Part shown: one piece after another, positions 9,901 through 18,218 of the stretch
Layout of the letters: each line of letters starts with the position of its first letter
Numbering within the stretch: the first letter of the stretch is position 1
Assembly: GCF_021596505.1 (NCBI RefSeq)
Contig: NZ_PJIZ01000030.1
Span: 1-64,000 of the forward strand
Source: Nostoc sp. CMAA1605
GTDB lineage: Bacteria; Cyanobacteriota; Cyanobacteriia; Cyanobacteriales; Nostocaceae
Reading direction: 5' to 3'
Length of the DNA: 64,000 nucleotides
The notes under the pieces: generated by a model
Told to the model about the DNA's origin: nothing
Database searches by the model: none
The model's input: only the letters and a program-made list of their open reading frames with translations
Position numbers and translations under genes: made by a program

Positions 9901-11209
9901 AATAGAAAAAGATAACCGAGAACATGGTGATGTATACATTAAGAGCCTAATAATAAACTGTTGGGACAAAAAGATAGCTCAAGCAATATTCGATAAAGTT
10001 CAAGATAAAGAATTAACTAATAAGAGTATAGGAAATTTACTAGACGATTTGCTTAAATATGGATTTACTGAAGCTAAAGCATTTGCAGAATCTTTGATTG
10101 CTTTACCTATTAATAACAGTGGTGAGGACAGAGCAAAAGCCATTGCAGCAGCTTGTTCACTTTTACTCTATGCAGAAGATGCAGGTTGGTCAGTGGTTTG
10201 GTCTGCTATTCAGGAAGATACGGCATTTGGGCGAGAAGTTCTTGAAAAGATAACATTCTCATTTGAATATAGTGGGAGTTTAGAACAGCGTTTACCTGAA
10301 AAACACATAGCAGACTTATATATCTTTCTTGCCAAACAATATCCTGATTCAGATAGCAAAAAACAAAACATTACTGAAAATGAGAAAGTAGTGGGTATTG
10401 AGGCGTACACAGTAACACCACAACATAGCATTAAAACATGGAGAAACTATATTCCACAGCGTATACAAGAACGTGGTACTCCTCAAGCGTGTGAAGCACT
10501 TCGCAAAATTATCTGTGAACTTCCAGAATTAAAAGATAAATTGCAATGGAGGCTACTAGAGGCTGAGACTTTAGCTCGTCGCCAAACATGGCAACCTTTT
10601 AAACTAGAGGAAATTCTCCAAATTGTAAGTCAAAAAAAGGTATCTCCTATGAAAACAATACTATTTCTGGCAGCAAATCCTAAAAATTCTACTCCGTTGC
10701 GTCTGGATGAGGAGGTGCGAGAAATTCATGAGAGTTTACGTCGATCTAATAAGCGTGACCAATTTAATAAACTAGAGCAAAGATGGGCTGTTCGGACTAG
10801 TGATTTGCGCCGGGCTTTATTAGATACTGAACCACAAATAGTCCATTTCTGCGGACATGGCTCTGGCAATCAAGGATTAGTAATAGAAGATGAGAACGGG
10901 CAATCAAAGTTGTTGAGTACAGAAGCTCTAGCAAAAACGTTTAAACTCTGTGCTGAACACGTCGAATGTGTTCTCCTTAATGCTTGCTATTCTGAAGTGC
11001 AAGCAGAGGTAATAGTCGAACATATTGACTATGTAATTGGGATGAGTGATGCAATTGGAGATACAGCTGCAATTGAATTTGCTACGGGATTTTATGATGC
11101 TCTTGGAGCAGGAAAGTCTATTGAAACTGCTTATGAATGGGGTTGTACTGCAATTCAGTCAGAGAATCTGCCAGATTATTTGAAACCAAAATTAAAGAAG
11201 AAAAAATAG
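6968..11209 (+). CDS. P-loop NTPase fused to C-terminal CHAT protease (STAND-like)
   Basis: This 1413-residue protein has three parts. Residues about 50-350 form a NACHT/AAA-like NTPase with Walker A GEPGIGKT (58-65) and Walker B IFVDSFDE (D126-E130). Residues about 350-1220 are a long helical region, probably HEAT-like repeats, that could act as the sensor. From about residue 1228 there is a CHAT caspase-like protease domain with the His in HFCGHG (H1297) and the Cys in LLNACYS (C1340). The layout resembles STAND defence or cell-death proteins in which trigger binding activates an effector, here C-terminal. It is a single-gene unit bracketed by repeats. The inferred role is antiviral or suicide signalling; the trigger and substrate are unknown. 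Confidence 0.85.
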   Translation: MPSQDYGWKRFWCPRSKPINLSCGGYLCDPEAKWGHIYNPDLVNFEAISALPCLALLGEPGIGKTRALETEQKKIISKIQQQGGQVLALDIRSIRDENRLVNKIFNSPKFNEWLQGNHQLHIFVDSFDECLLRIDILATLLLDELKDYRDEINRLNLRIACRTAVWPDILEEGLKEIWGKDNVGIYKLAPLRRVDVSQAAKIADIQDTEAFLEEINKKNVVPLAIKPITLKFLINTYHDHGEKFPDNQRLHELYFKGCLWLCEERNPSRVSSKLIGKFDRQQRLIVAARIAAITIFGKKSAIWTGIDWGDVPDDDVLREKICHGTENVEGRDFEITQETVDEVLDTGLFSSRGELNRIGWAHQTYAEFLAAWYLKERQIKLPQILKLIVHPDDPENRIIPQLYETVAWLASLLPEVFQEVMKTDPHVLLQSDVATASDNDKAALVESLLKLHNEEKLTYQYNTWLYQNLDHPKLPEQLQLYICDETKSINARNVAIDIANACSVKGVQEYLANVALDPQQHSWIRTNAAEVVCNLGDEKTKARLKPLAVAQIQDDVEEQLKGCGLRAVWPGNITAQELFDTLIQPVSTSIGGRYQDFIARELGQYLQISDLPLALNWLKKQVTRHNLRYPFGELSDAIMLKAWEHLDEPEVMQAFARVAVLRLKNHDVIVDDDPYKTISFSKVLKNDVQKRHQLVESIIPIIPELDKEPLWLIGYRTAIVFEEDFQWLIECLQKSENEHHQKIWAKLLRWNFRRTEVGFEHLDAVLTASQTNLILRKEFESLVEPIDLCSPRAQQEQERYLEQQQWINEDEKKPILEPPLKERLLEILNQIEAGQSHLWYSLCFELSPESYSNPDSFLLKSNLVSLPGWIAVEDSTKERIIQAARLYLTHGEPDNQAWLGTNNFRYSALLGYQALLLLQQQAPALISSLSADEWQKWTAIILAYRYWGRTEDQEHYQELIKQAYQNAPNEFIKVLIKLIEKDNREHGDVYIKSLIINCWDKKIAQAIFDKVQDKELTNKSIGNLLDDLLKYGFTEAKAFAESLIALPINNSGEDRAKAIAAACSLLLYAEDAGWSVVWSAIQEDTAFGREVLEKITFSFEYSGSLEQRLPEKHIADLYIFLAKQYPDSDSKKQNITENEKVVGIEAYTVTPQHSIKTWRNYIPQRIQERGTPQACEALRKIICELPELKDKLQWRLLEAETLARRQTWQPFKLEEILQIVSQKKVSPMKTILFLAANPKNSTPLRLDEEVREIHESLRRSNKRDQFNKLEQRWAVRTSDLRRALLDTEPQIVHFCGHGSGNQGLVIEDENGQSKLLSTEALAKTFKLCAEHVECVLLNACYSEVQAEVIVEHIDYVIGMSDAIGDTAAIEFATGFYDALGAGKSIETAYEWGCTAIQSENLPDYLKPKLKKKK

Positions 11210-11252
11210 CTTAATAATTTTCTGCTAATAAAAGCTCGCTTTCCTAGCACCA

Positions 11253-11462
11253 TCATTCAACTTCAGAACTCAAAAGTTGCACTTCAAAACACGAACTTCC
11301 GATTTTAGAACAGTAACATCCAAGCAAAAAGCTCGAAACTTCGCCTTCCGAACTCCAAGTTTTACCTTCAGAACAGCAACGTTGAGCCTCTGAACTCGAC
11401 ATTTTGACCTCAAAACCCGAAACTTCCCTTTCCGAACTCAAATTTTGGACTTCAGATGTCAA
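11253..11462. repeat. Degenerate repeats, inverted relative to 6661-6836
   Basis: Read on the minus strand, this stretch contains variants of GAGTTCGGAAGGCGAAGTTTCGAG-like units that resemble the 42-bp repeats upstream of the NTPase-CHAT gene. Read in plus orientation it has AACTTC and CGAACTC motifs spaced about 20-40 bp apart. The two sets bracket the big gene in opposite orientation. The open frame on the minus strand here is repetitive and probably not translated. Confidence 0.6.
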
Positions 11463-11538
11463 AGTACCGCGTAAAAATTGATAATTTGAGTTACAAGAGA
11501 TATTAAATAAACATTGATGGTTTTAAATTTTGTTTTCT

Positions 11539-12462
11539 CTACTTGTCTCTACTCAAACTCACCAACAACCGCGCCACAGCTTGCACTGTTCTCCGCGATG
11601 ATACATCCTCACCTCGTTGTAATCTATGAACTGTACCGCGTAAAATCGGCGATTCTGACTCAACAACGTCATTATTCCCAAAATAATCGCTAAAAACGAT
11701 CGCAATAACTTCTAAACTCAACTCATCACAAAACTTTACCCAAGGCTCAATCTCAGCCTCATCTTTGACTAAAATCACCGCATGGGTAGCCTCTTTCATA
11801 ATCAAGCGGTTCGCGTCGGAGATTCTTCCCCCAATATCAAAGACGAATATGGGAGTATTCACACCTCGAACTTCCTGCGCCTTCAGTTTGGCGAACTCTG
11901 GACTAAATCCTGCTTTGTAACGTGCTTTCAACTCGGCGGCTAAATCAGGATCACGTCTGGCGGTTTCGCTGTACCATGAACCATCGCCATCAGGACAGCC
12001 GGAAATAAAGTATGATTCTGGTGCGTCGGGAATCTGCAATAGTGCTTGTTTTAATCCCTCCCGAAAGCAAGTCTTTCCAGTATTCGCAAAACCACACAAC
12101 ACAACTTTGAGGTTAGTTTGCGCTTGCGACTCTCGCACCACATCCAGAATATCCCCGACTTGATATTGGGGATGTCTGCTGATGGTGATGACATATCTAT
12201 CTATTCCTGGTGCGCCGATTTTGGGATCTAATAGGGCGATCGCCTGATACAATTTCCCTAACTTATCTGCTAATACCTGACTAACTAATACTGAAACTCG
12301 GCCATTGATTTTGATGAGTTCACCACCGGATAATTCTCCTGTAGCCATCATCTCATCTAACTTTGCCGCCACATCACGGACAATGCGATCGCCTGTAGCT
12401 AGCGTACTACCAAATCCTACCTTGAGGACATCACCCTGTAACTTGATATAGTAGGTACTCAT
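11539..12462 (-). CDS. Csx3-ATPase fusion
   Basis: The start at MSTYYIKL (12462) is preferred because upstream residues are not conserved-looking; this gives 307 residues. Residues 1 to about 108 are a Csx3 domain (GDVLKVGFG..., then ITISRHPQYQVGDILD with the conserved-looking His and Asp). Residues about 118-305 are a P-loop NTPase with Walker A GFANTGKT (124-131) and a VFDIGGR segment. Csx3 (Crn3) proteins cleave cyclic oligoadenylates made by type III CRISPR systems; cyanobacterial versions are known fused to an ATPase of unclear role. It lies 63 bp behind a stand-alone csx3. No type III effector is visible in this window. Confidence 0.85.
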   Translation of the reverse strand: MSTYYIKLQGDVLKVGFGSTLATGDRIVRDVAAKLDEMMATGELSGGELIKINGRVSVLVSQVLADKLGKLYQAIALLDPKIGAPGIDRYVITISRHPQYQVGDILDVVRESQAQTNLKVVLCGFANTGKTCFREGLKQALLQIPDAPESYFISGCPDGDGSWYSETARRDPDLAAELKARYKAGFSPEFAKLKAQEVRGVNTPIFVFDIGGRISDANRLIMKEATHAVILVKDEAEIEPWVKFCDELSLEVIAIVFSDYFGNNDVVESESPILRGTVHRLQRGEDVSSRRTVQAVARLLVSLSRDK

Positions 12463-12525
12463 TATGTAATTAATGACAAAGCATTGATTCTGGCTTGTAC
12501 CAAATAAACCTTTGATTACCAAACT

Positions 12526-12831
12526 TTAATCAATCAAATCTCCCAATTTATACGCGGGATTATGTGTAATAGAAACCACGTATTTAGCTAATTTGGGATC
12601 ATAAAAAGCTACTGCACCGTAGATATGAGCCAATTTATGTGCTAACACAAAAGCTACAGGTATAGATATCGGCCCGTTAATTTTCAGTAATTGACCCCCA
12701 ACTAATTCGCCGGATGTCGTCATCTCCTCTAACCTTGCAGCCGCATCGCGCACAATTTGGTCATTTTGGGCAGGTTCGCCAAAGCCAATCCGTAAAATAC
12801 CGTCTTTTAACTCGATTTTGTAAGAACTCAT
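12526..12831 (-). CDS. csx3: Stand-alone Csx3 (Crn3) ring-nuclease-like protein
   Basis: This 101-residue protein starts at MSSYKIEL (12831; an ATG at 12849 is the alternative). It is collinear with the N-terminal domain of the next gene: LRIGFGEPAQNDQIVRDAAARLEEM, then KINGPISIP and VSITHNPAYKLGDLID, retaining the His and Asp expected of Csx3. It would dampen cyclic-oligoadenylate signalling. It probably forms an operon with the fusion gene downstream and is divergent from the TIGR03985 gene; the roughly 145-bp divergent region carries low-complexity CCCCAT/CAATTCCC repeats. Confidence 0.85.
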   Translation of the reverse strand: MSSYKIELKDGILRIGFGEPAQNDQIVRDAAARLEEMTTSGELVGGQLLKINGPISIPVAFVLAHKLAHIYGAVAFYDPKLAKYVVSITHNPAYKLGDLID

Positions 12832-12976
12832 GGTGTTTTCTCCAATCATGGATACATCATACACCCTGCTGGAAGAAGCCACTTCCAAAGTGTCGTATGC
12901 TGTAGGAGGCAGGGAGACAAGGGAGACAAGGAAGAAATATTGACCCCAATTCCCCATACCCAATTCCCCATGCCCC

Positions 12977-14326
12977 ATGCCCAATTCCCTAAAAACAGTG
13001 TCTGAACAAATTTTTACTGATGTCCCACAAGTTGAATTATTACAATGGTTAGCGCGGGGTTCGCTCAAGCAAAATTTACCGCGTGCATTGCGTTTGTGGG
13101 TGTGGTTGCATTCTCTGTACGGTGATTCTCAAGACCGTATTCTTTTAGATGATGGTTTTACTATGGCTCAGTGGCGTGATACTTTTTTTACTCTCACTCA
13201 TCCCAAAGGGGAAACTGTACCGCCACTACATAACCGTAGCTGCCCTTGTGCTAAAACGACGGCGGAATGGTTATTTAACCAAAAAACCGGACTGGAGCGA
13301 TCGCAGTGGTTAGCATCCGTACAAGCACATACACCCATCCCTGATTTAGAGAAACTTTTAGAACAACGCTTGTTTGGGGTGACGCGTCGCAGTCTGCAAG
13401 CTGATTTAGATATCTTGGCTGAATTGGGGTGGTTGGAGAAACACCAACAAAAATATTACCGCGTCAAGTATTTCCCGGCGCGCCCGATGACTACCAAATT
13501 ACACGCCCATGAATTAAATTTTCTCAATCAAGAGGACTTAGTGGCGATCGCACAAAATCTTTCGCAAGAAATCTGTGGTGTACGGCGGTTTTTCTTTAAG
13601 TTAGATTTTGTAGTCACAGCGACAGATGAGATAGAAAATTGGCAACATGAGTTACAAAACCTCTGGGCAAAAACACCAGTACCTCCTATTCAAATAACTT
13701 ACAATAGTGCAAGATTAAAAAACATTTTTCTCTGCACAGTTTATCCAGTGTGTATTTATTATGTCCAGCGTGCCGTTTATCTGTGCGCTTTTGGGGAAAG
13801 TCCTGATTTAAAGACGGATTGGTATAACTTCCGCCTCGACAGAATTGAAGATATCAACCCCATTGAATGGACACACCGCGACATCCCTAAAAATCTCATC
13901 CAACGCTACCACCAACGCAATTTACCCACCCCAGATGAAATTGAAATGCAAATGTCTTTAGCTTGGGGGTTTGATTTTTATTTACAGTCTCGCTTGATGC
14001 TGCTACGCTTTGACCGAGATTATCACGATCGCTATATTCGCCGCACCTTTCGCCATGATACATTTAAAGCGATCGCTTATGCCCAAGCTAAAAATCTCAT
14101 CAAAAAACTTACACCCAATCCAGAACAACAAGAGCAATTATTAAAAATTCTGGCTCATCGTTCCCCTGATGATGCTTACTACCGTGTACAGTATCGACAT
14201 GGTGATCACAATGTTATTATGCGGTTGCGTGCATGGCGACCAAGAGTAGAAGTTTTTCTCCCTTGGGATATGCGACAAAGTATTGCTAGAGATGTGGCTA
14301 GAGAATTTCAACTTTACAATTCGTAA
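12977..14326 (+). CDS. TIGR03985-family CRISPR-associated protein, WYL-like
   Basis: This is a 449-residue protein. Residues about 125-155 contain a winged-helix-like segment (RRSLQADLDILAELGWLEK). The C-terminal half resembles WYL-type ligand-binding regulators (for example YYRVQYRHGDHNVIMRLRAWRPRVEVFLPW). The whole matches my recollection of TIGR03985, a cyanobacterial family found near cas genes. The ATG at 12977 falls in repeat sequence; a GTG at 12998 is an equally possible start. It is divergent from csx3, so it may regulate that operon. Regulation by a nucleotide or ligand is inferred from the WYL-like part only. Confidence 0.75.
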   Translation: MPNSLKTVSEQIFTDVPQVELLQWLARGSLKQNLPRALRLWVWLHSLYGDSQDRILLDDGFTMAQWRDTFFTLTHPKGETVPPLHNRSCPCAKTTAEWLFNQKTGLERSQWLASVQAHTPIPDLEKLLEQRLFGVTRRSLQADLDILAELGWLEKHQQKYYRVKYFPARPMTTKLHAHELNFLNQEDLVAIAQNLSQEICGVRRFFFKLDFVVTATDEIENWQHELQNLWAKTPVPPIQITYNSARLKNIFLCTVYPVCIYYVQRAVYLCAFGESPDLKTDWYNFRLDRIEDINPIEWTHRDIPKNLIQRYHQRNLPTPDEIEMQMSLAWGFDFYLQSRLMLLRFDRDYHDRYIRRTFRHDTFKAIAYAQAKNLIKKLTPNPEQQEQLLKILAHRSPDDAYYRVQYRHGDHNVIMRLRAWRPRVEVFLPWDMRQSIARDVAREFQLYNS

Positions 14327-14388
14327 TTGAATTTATCACCTGTATTCTGTATATTTTCTGTGATTCTCACCACAAGTAAATTCATTAC

Positions 14389-15180
14389 ATGAAACTCAAG
14401 CCTTATATCTGGATAGCTGGTTTAACTATCACTACTGTCGGTGTTGTTTTACCTGGAAACTCACAGCAAATAACCCCCGCTAATACTTTATTTCAAACAT
14501 CTACAATTAGTGCTTTAGCCGCAGGTGTTTATGACGGAGATACTAATTTTCAAGAATTAAAAAAACATGGTGATTTTGGCTTGGGAACAGTCAACGCTTT
14601 AGATGGAGAGATGATTGGCTTAGATGGTAAATTTTATCAAATCAAATCTAATGGTGTTACTTCTCTCATCCCAGATCAGATGAAAAGTCCTTTTGCCGTA
14701 GTAACTTTTTTTAAACCCCAAACTACAATTCGCTTACCAGGACAAATGACTTATCAGCAAATGCAGCAATCTCTAGACCAAAAAATCACTACAAAAAATT
14801 ATCCTTACGCGCTGCGAATACAAGGGAATTTTCCTTATCTCAAAGTGCGGAGCGTACCCAAACAAAAACCGCCTTATCCACCTTTAGTAAATGCTGTCAA
14901 AGCCCAAACTATTTTTGAGTTAAAAAACGTTAATGGAACTTTAGTTGGCTTCCGTCTACCTGCTTATATGTCAGGAGTAAATGTTAGCGGATATCACTTT
15001 CATTTTATCACTAAAGATAAAAAAACTGGTGGTCATTTATTAGATGGTCAGTTGCAAAACCTACAAATAGAAATTAGTAAAATGTCTAATGTTGCCATCA
15101 ATTTACCTAAAAATCCTGGATTTGCCCAAGGTGATTTAGGAGATGGTAGAGCAGTTGAAATCAATCAAGTTGAACGTTAG
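14389..15180 (+). CDS. Acetolactate decarboxylase, exported form
   Basis: This 263-residue protein has a signal-peptide-like N-terminus (KPYIWIAGLTITTVGVVLPG) followed by an acetolactate decarboxylase domain. Diagnostic pieces are LFQTSTISALAAGVYDG, the GDFGLGTVNALDGEM segment, and the metal-binding cluster GYHFHFITKDKKTGGHLLD. The enzyme converts acetolactate to acetoin. The predicted export to the periplasm or outside is unusual for a step usually thought of as cytoplasmic, although signal-bearing forms exist in other bacteria. No acetolactate synthase gene is adjacent. Confidence 0.88.
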   Translation: MKLKPYIWIAGLTITTVGVVLPGNSQQITPANTLFQTSTISALAAGVYDGDTNFQELKKHGDFGLGTVNALDGEMIGLDGKFYQIKSNGVTSLIPDQMKSPFAVVTFFKPQTTIRLPGQMTYQQMQQSLDQKITTKNYPYALRIQGNFPYLKVRSVPKQKPPYPPLVNAVKAQTIFELKNVNGTLVGFRLPAYMSGVNVSGYHFHFITKDKKTGGHLLDGQLQNLQIEISKMSNVAINLPKNPGFAQGDLGDGRAVEINQVER

Positions 15181-15271
15181 TTTTTCGCTTTAATTAAAAA
15201 TCAAATATTTTTCCTGATGACTCAAAATTGAGTTGAATACTGACTTTACAGTGAATCTATATGCTTAATTT

Positions 15272-15595
15272 ATGGAAATGCCCCAGCGCGTATCAATTCG
15301 CTATAAGGATAAACCTTACACTACTAGTGAGATACGTTTAAAAACTTTTCGTCTTGGCTTACAAATTTGGGATGAACAAACTAAACCCAGAAAAACAGAG
15401 TTGTATGAGTTCATTTTATCTTGCTTGAAGCAAATCGACCGCCAGGATCGATTTATGATATCTCTGCTATTTGTTGAGTTAGCCGACTTAATTCGCGACA
15501 CAGCTTTAGAACGGAACATGAAAGAGGATTTGATTAAAACAGCATTTCGAGAATTTGCTTGTGCTGTAGCAGATTTTGAAGATATTGCTAAATAG
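15272..15595 (+). CDS. Small hypothetical protein
   Basis: I do not recognise a family for this 107-residue, mixed-charge protein. It appears mainly helical and soluble (LYEFILSCLKQIDRQDRFMISLLFVELADLIRDTA). There is no signal peptide. It stands alone 90 bp after the acetolactate decarboxylase gene. Coding is supported by length, composition and a clean start, but there is no domain-level evidence. Confidence 0.5.
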   Translation: MEMPQRVSIRYKDKPYTTSEIRLKTFRLGLQIWDEQTKPRKTELYEFILSCLKQIDRQDRFMISLLFVELADLIRDTALERNMKEDLIKTAFREFACAVADFEDIAK

Positions 15596-15866
15596 GGGAC
15601 TGGGGACACTTCGACAAGCTCAGTGCATCGCTGGGGACTGGGGATTAGGAAAAATTTTTCGGCGTTGCTAAATCAAAGTATGAAATGCAAAAATTATCCT
15701 TGTTTTTCTTTGCACCTTTGCGCCTTTGCGCCTTTGCGTGAGCCAATTCATATTCTCAATCAGCAACGCCAATCTATCTTTGTTACTGAGTAAAATTATG
15801 CTTTGAACCTAGCACTATTTTGTAAAATCTTCAGAAGGATTTGTATGGTGCTAAAAAGGTATATTT

Positions 15867-16655
15867 ATGGATTTGCAACTCAGTGATAAAGTGGTACTAG
15901 TCACGGCAGCCAGTAAAGGTTTAGGTAAAGCTACGGCGTGGCAATTTGCGCGTGAGGGTGCGAAAGTTGTCATTTGTGCGCGTAGTGAATTAATCAATCA
16001 GGTTGCACAGGAAATAACCAGCGAAACTAATGCAGAGGTGTTAGGTTTACGTGCAGATGTGACGCAGCAAGCAGATATTGAACGAGTCATTAATGCTACT
16101 ATTGAAAAATTCGGGGGCTTAGATATCCTGGTGACTAATGCGGGTGGCCCGCCTGCGGGGACTTTTGCTGATACTGATTTAGCAATGTGGGAAGCAGCAG
16201 TAAATTTAATGTTGCTAAGTGCAGTCCGCCTAATTAAATGTGCTTTACCTTACCTTAAACAATCTGCAAATCCTGCTATTTTGACTATTACTTCCACCTC
16301 CACCAAACAACCAGTACAAAATCTTGTGTTGTCGAATTCTATTAGGTTAGGGGTAATTGGATTAACTAAAACTTTATCTCAAGAATTAGGTAGCGATCGC
16401 ATCCGTGTCAACAGTATTTTACCAGGATGGACATACACAGAAAGAGTAGATGAATTAATTAACGCTCGTATGGCTAAAACTGGTCAAACAAAAGCCGCAG
16501 AAATCGCTCAAATCAACGCCAATATACCTTTAGGACGTATGGGTACACCAGAAGAATTTGCCAATGTTGCGGTTTTTCTCTGCTCACCTGCGGCTTCTTT
16601 TGTTAATGGAGTCATGCTACAGGTTGACGGCGGACTGCATAGCGGCACATTTTAA
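15867..16655 (+). CDS. Short-chain dehydrogenase/reductase (FabG-like, atypical active site)
   Basis: The 262 residues form a Rossmann fold with the dinucleotide motif TAASKGLGKA, the NAGG motif and the C-terminal VNGVMLQVDGG typical of FabG-like SDRs. The active-site region reads TSTSTKQPVQNLVLSNSIR, so the usual YxxxK is replaced by SNxxR. This substitution characterises a known FabG-like subgroup, so the gene is not necessarily inactive, but the substrate cannot be assumed to be a 3-oxoacyl-ACP. It is monocistronic, with a strong hairpin 10 bp after the stop. Confidence 0.88.
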   Translation: MDLQLSDKVVLVTAASKGLGKATAWQFAREGAKVVICARSELINQVAQEITSETNAEVLGLRADVTQQADIERVINATIEKFGGLDILVTNAGGPPAGTFADTDLAMWEAAVNLMLLSAVRLIKCALPYLKQSANPAILTITSTSTKQPVQNLVLSNSIRLGVIGLTKTLSQELGSDRIRVNSILPGWTYTERVDELINARMAKTGQTKAAEIAQINANIPLGRMGTPEEFANVAVFLCSPAASFVNGVMLQVDGGLHSGTF

Positions 16656-16664
16656 AACAAAACA

Positions 16665-16698
16665 ATGTGAGAGACTTGCTACACCAAGTCTCTCACAT
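16665..16698 (+). terminator. Perfect 14-bp hairpin after the SDR gene
   Basis: ATGTGAGAGACTTG pairs perfectly with CAAGTCTCTCACAT around a 6-nt loop, starting 10 bp after the stop codon. There is no long T tract, so it may stabilise the 3' end or act as a weak terminator. Confidence 0.6.
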
Positions 16699-16967
16699 TC
16701 GTCAATATCAAAGCTGCTGCACGTTCCCAAAGCAACATTTATCAATCAACAGTTAACAGTTAAAAGTCAACCATTAGAACCAGAAGAATTTATACCAATT
16801 CTCCAAAATTAGGCAAAAGATGCAAAGCTTTAAACCCAGATAATATCTGAATTTCTGAATTGCGGTAGCGTTCGCGTCTCGTAGAGAAACAGGGCGTTAA
16901 CCCATTGCAAATTGCGAATTGCAAATTGCGTTAGCGTAGCGGGACGTTAGTCCATTGCGAATTGGTA

Positions 16968-17336
16968 TTACTTATTCTTTTTTGTGTTCTTGTGGCTCTG
17001 TCTTCCCGCTTCGGCGTGTTGTTCACTTGTTCCGCCACGGGTTTTAGTTTCCTCTCCACTATCTTCACTAGCTTCGCTATCTTCAGTTTCTTCCTCATCT
17101 TTTTTCTTGCGTCCACCACCGTGAGAGTGTTTACCACCTTCACGACCGATTTCAGCCATGTGTTCTCTGTCTTGGCTGACAGTTTCGCCACCTTTGCGTC
17201 CGGCTTCTCGCGCTTCTTCAGGGGTAAATTCGTGAGCAGTTCCCTTTTCGTGAGCAGCGTGTCCGCCTTTGCTAGCAATTTCGCGCTGTTTATCTTCATC
17301 CATTGAAGCAAAACCGCGTTTGCTTGTGTCTGACAT
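16968..17336 (-). CDS. KGG-repeat stress-type protein
   Basis: This 122-residue, very hydrophilic protein carries repeated KGG motifs of the stress-induced family: IASKGGHAAHEKG, REAGRKGGETVSQD and AEIGREGGKHSHGGG. An acidic stretch (DEEETEDSEASEDSGEE) and a basic end follow. Such proteins (for example YciG/GsiB-like) are small, probably disordered, and associated with stress or desiccation. The overlapping frames on both strands are shadows created by the biased composition. The upstream region contains a plausible GGAG ribosome site (rc of ctcc) just before the ATG at 17336. Confidence 0.88.
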   Translation of the reverse strand: MSDTSKRGFASMDEDKQREIASKGGHAAHEKGTAHEFTPEEAREAGRKGGETVSQDREHMAEIGREGGKHSHGGGRKKKDEEETEDSEASEDSGEETKTRGGTSEQHAEAGRQSHKNTKKNK

Positions 17337-17714
17337 AATTCAACTCCTTGTAGATAGGAGAGTGTATGTTTTATCCAGTACAAATTTTTACTGGTTACGC
17401 CTTGAATGTAGCTCAGTCAATTACTTATATTCATTATCCATTGGTGAGAATCATGTCAGGGTAAACTCGTACTTTAGACATATCACCTAAGTGTCTTACT
17501 TTCAAAAAGGTGTCGCCAAGGTAGTCGCGTAGTAAGACTATAGAAATCCAATTGGATTTGGAGAAAAAATCTAAGTATGAGTGGTGGCGTGGCAAACCTA
17601 AAATGTTGCACTGAAAAATCGATTTTATCCGCATATCCTGCGGGAAGAAAGCTACATCTGCGTTTCATTAAATCCAAAGATAATGCACTACTTTAGCTTT
17701 GGCACGCTACCAGA
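17337..17714. other. Intergenic region, nothing recognised
   Basis: It contains the promoter region of the KGG gene. Short frames on the minus strand (17434-17677) have no domain and unlikely composition, and I do not count them as genes. Confidence 0.5.
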
Positions 17715-18218
17715 TTAATCGGCATTCATAGATATTTCAGATAATAACTCCGTATTATCTGTTAATGTTTCTGGTGTGACAACTCTAACGTGGTCAAAAA
17801 AGCGAGATATCCAAGGTAGAGCTACTAGAATCATCGTTAAAACTACTAAAAATATAGAAATACCCAAAATTTGATCACGGGGGATTTCTAATACACCACG
17901 CAGAATTACTTCTCGTAAAGCAGAAACTATCGTAATTTCTGCTGCTGCGCCTACAGAAATTTTCTGTGTTTGTAAATAGTCAATTAATAGGCGAAACAAC
18001 TCAACTAAAATCAAAATAAATAGAATATCAGATGTAACCTCTCGTAAATCTAACGGGCGGATAAATGACAAAAACATATCAACTAAACGGATGAGCATGA
18101 CGCAAAATAAGCCCACGCACAGCGAAATAATAATAATATCTTGAAAGACTTCTAAATTACTGACAATTCTACCTCGATTAAACCAGGTATTTAACTGAGT
18201 AATAATTCTTTCGGGCAT
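17715..18218 (-). CDS. PsiE-family integral membrane protein
   Basis: This 167-residue protein has four probable membrane helices: about residues 24-50, 60-82, 90-112 (amphipathic) and 118-140. The core (ILVELFRLLIDYLQTQKI, then ALREVILRGVL) is the phosphate-starvation-inducible PsiE signature. The function of PsiE is unknown; in enteric bacteria expression responds to phosphate limitation. I see no obvious pho box upstream by eye. It is monocistronic. Confidence 0.82.
   Translation of the reverse strand: MPERIITQLNTWFNRGRIVSNLEVFQDIIIISLCVGLFCVMLIRLVDMFLSFIRPLDLREVTSDILFILILVELFRLLIDYLQTQKISVGAAAEITIVSALREVILRGVLEIPRDQILGISIFLVVLTMILVALPWISRFFDHVRVVTPETLTDNTELLSEISMNAD

Noticed and set aside
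16931..17383. Several long frames overlapping the KGG gene on both strands
   Set aside because: Shadows of the strongly biased KGG-coding sequence; only the frame with KGG motifs has family character.
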